NCBI GenBank assembly: GCA_039961675.1 | Contig: JABRWC010000007.1 | Location: forward strand, 1-64,000 | DNA length: 64,000 nt | From: JABRWC01 sp039961675 | Lineage (GTDB): Bacteria; Planctomycetota; Phycisphaerae; UBA1845; Fen-1342 | Direction of reading: 5' to 3' | Shown here: positions 63,495-64,000 of the stretch, piece after piece | Layout: each line of letters opens with the position of its first letter | How positions within the stretch are numbered: position 1 is the first letter of the stretch | Made by a program: the position numbers and the translations under genes | Notes under the pieces: generated by a model | What the model was told of the DNA's origin: nothing | The model's input: the letters and a program-made list of their open reading frames with translations, nothing else | Database searches by the model: none

Positions 63495-64000
63495 TCAGCG
63501 CTCGACCGGGCGCTTCTCTTCCAGGTCGGTCTCGAAGAACGGCATCGCGACGAAGTACGCCGTATCCAGCCCCAGCTTGCGGACCGCGTCGTCCTCGTCA
63601 CCCGCGTCGGCGACCTCGCCCGACGGACGCGAGCAAGTAACCAGCCGACCTTCCTGCTCCTTCGGCCAGGCGCGCGCGTCGTGCTCGGGGCTGTCCACGA
63701 GAATCACTTTCTCATGCAGCGTCACGCGCGGCTCGATGACGGGGACTTCCGGCGTTGTGCGAAGCTGAAGCTCGTCGATGCGGATGTACAGCACGTGCGA
63801 CGCGTGCAGCGTCCGGCCGATCCGCTGGATGCTCCAGGACGCGAAGTCCGCGTGCTGGCTTCGCAACGTGGTCACTTCGTCCAGGGGCAACAACGCCGCC
63901 TTCGATTTCTTTTCGCGAAACGTCTCGGCCAGGCGTTCGTAGAGCGCGCGGTTGAAGACCGGATGCTCTGCATCGGGTCGCGCCGGCTCAATCAGCACGG
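63495..64000 (-). CDS. hypothetical protein, N-terminus outside window
   Basis: At least 168 residues; the 5' end lies beyond 64000 and GTG 63998 need not be the start. Soluble-looking alpha/beta sequence: VLYIRIDELQLRT (near 70), EPRVTLHEKVILVDSP, and a final AVRKLGLDTAYFVAMPFFETDLEEK. No family recognised. Lies 86 bases upstream of the HTH-EIIA gene on the same strand; it may be the first known gene of that operon or an independent one. Confidence 0.6.
   Translation of the reverse strand, partial: VLIEPARPDAEHPVFNRALYERLAETFREKKSKAALLPLDEVTTLRSQHADFASWSIQRIGRTLHASHVLYIRIDELQLRTTPEVPVIEPRVTLHEKVILVDSPEHDARAWPKEQEGRLVTCSRPSGEVADAGDEDDAVRKLGLDTAYFVAMPFFETDLEEKRPVER

Noticed and set aside
1..64000. 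tRNA, rRNA, CRISPR arrays, transposases or phage genes
   Set aside because: No cloverleaf, regular repeat-spacer pattern or such protein motifs were found by eye; a dedicated tRNA search could still find one.

Overview
The window is about 64 kb of high-GC chromosomal DNA, densely coded, with many 4-bp start/stop overlaps. Several traits suggest a planctomycete, possibly of the Phycisphaerae: a DUF1570 metalloprotease, an excisionase-type HTH fused to a PTS EIIA domain, long HtrA proteases with several PDZ domains, a DUF6786 protein, and intergenic GC-rich palindromes of types common in that phylum. This placement is inference. I saw no rRNA, tRNA, CRISPR array, phage or transposase gene.

Layout. 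1-19.1 kb is almost all minus strand: truncated guaB, DUF2934 protein, CPBP protease, nusA, a catalytically dead HtrA-like protein beside an intact HtrA, trxB, a triple YHS/TRASH-like Cys protein, an aldehyde dehydrogenase, an exported beta-carbonic anhydrase, an MBOAT/SGNH O-acetylation pair, dapB with a TPR protein, and a SPOR-like membrane protein. 19.4-27.9 kb is mostly plus strand: FlK-like thioesterase, pabB-pabC (p-aminobenzoate), NIF3 protein, parvulin foldase, YkgJ-type Cys-cluster protein, and an ECF sigma/anti-sigma pair followed by an 85-bp palindrome. 28-34 kb holds an aldo/keto reductase, a zinc-ribbon protein with a decapeptide solenoid, the DUF1570 protease, thiL-tsaE and a small alpha-helical protein. 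34.4-40.1 kb holds an RND efflux adaptor and pump, then a fluoride riboswitch controlling crcB-DUF190. 40.1-41.5 kb (minus) holds a cation-diffusion-facilitator and, upstream of it, a thioredoxin-fold ArsC/Spx-like protein whose frame contains a UGA codon exactly where the first redox Cys should be: a probable selenoprotein. metK follows. 43.1-51.3 kb is a deoxysugar catabolism and uptake block (DUF6786, fucose-isomerase-like, ribose-type ABC importer, rhamnulokinase).

51.5-63.4 kb (minus) is an aminotransferase and, upstream, a tightly overlapping operon: HTH-EIIA regulator, two HyfB/NuoL-like proton channels, HyfC, HyfE, HyfF, HyfG and a fused HyfH-HyfI. The HyfG-like subunit lacks the NiFe-binding cysteines, so this resembles an energy-converting-hydrogenase-related (Ehr) complex rather than a hydrogenase. 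The window ends inside an unrecognised gene.

The strongest candidates for new biology are the UGA-containing redox protein (41128-41475) and the Ehr-like operon with its EIIA regulator. The first 52 bases form a perfect fold-back that may be an assembly artefact.
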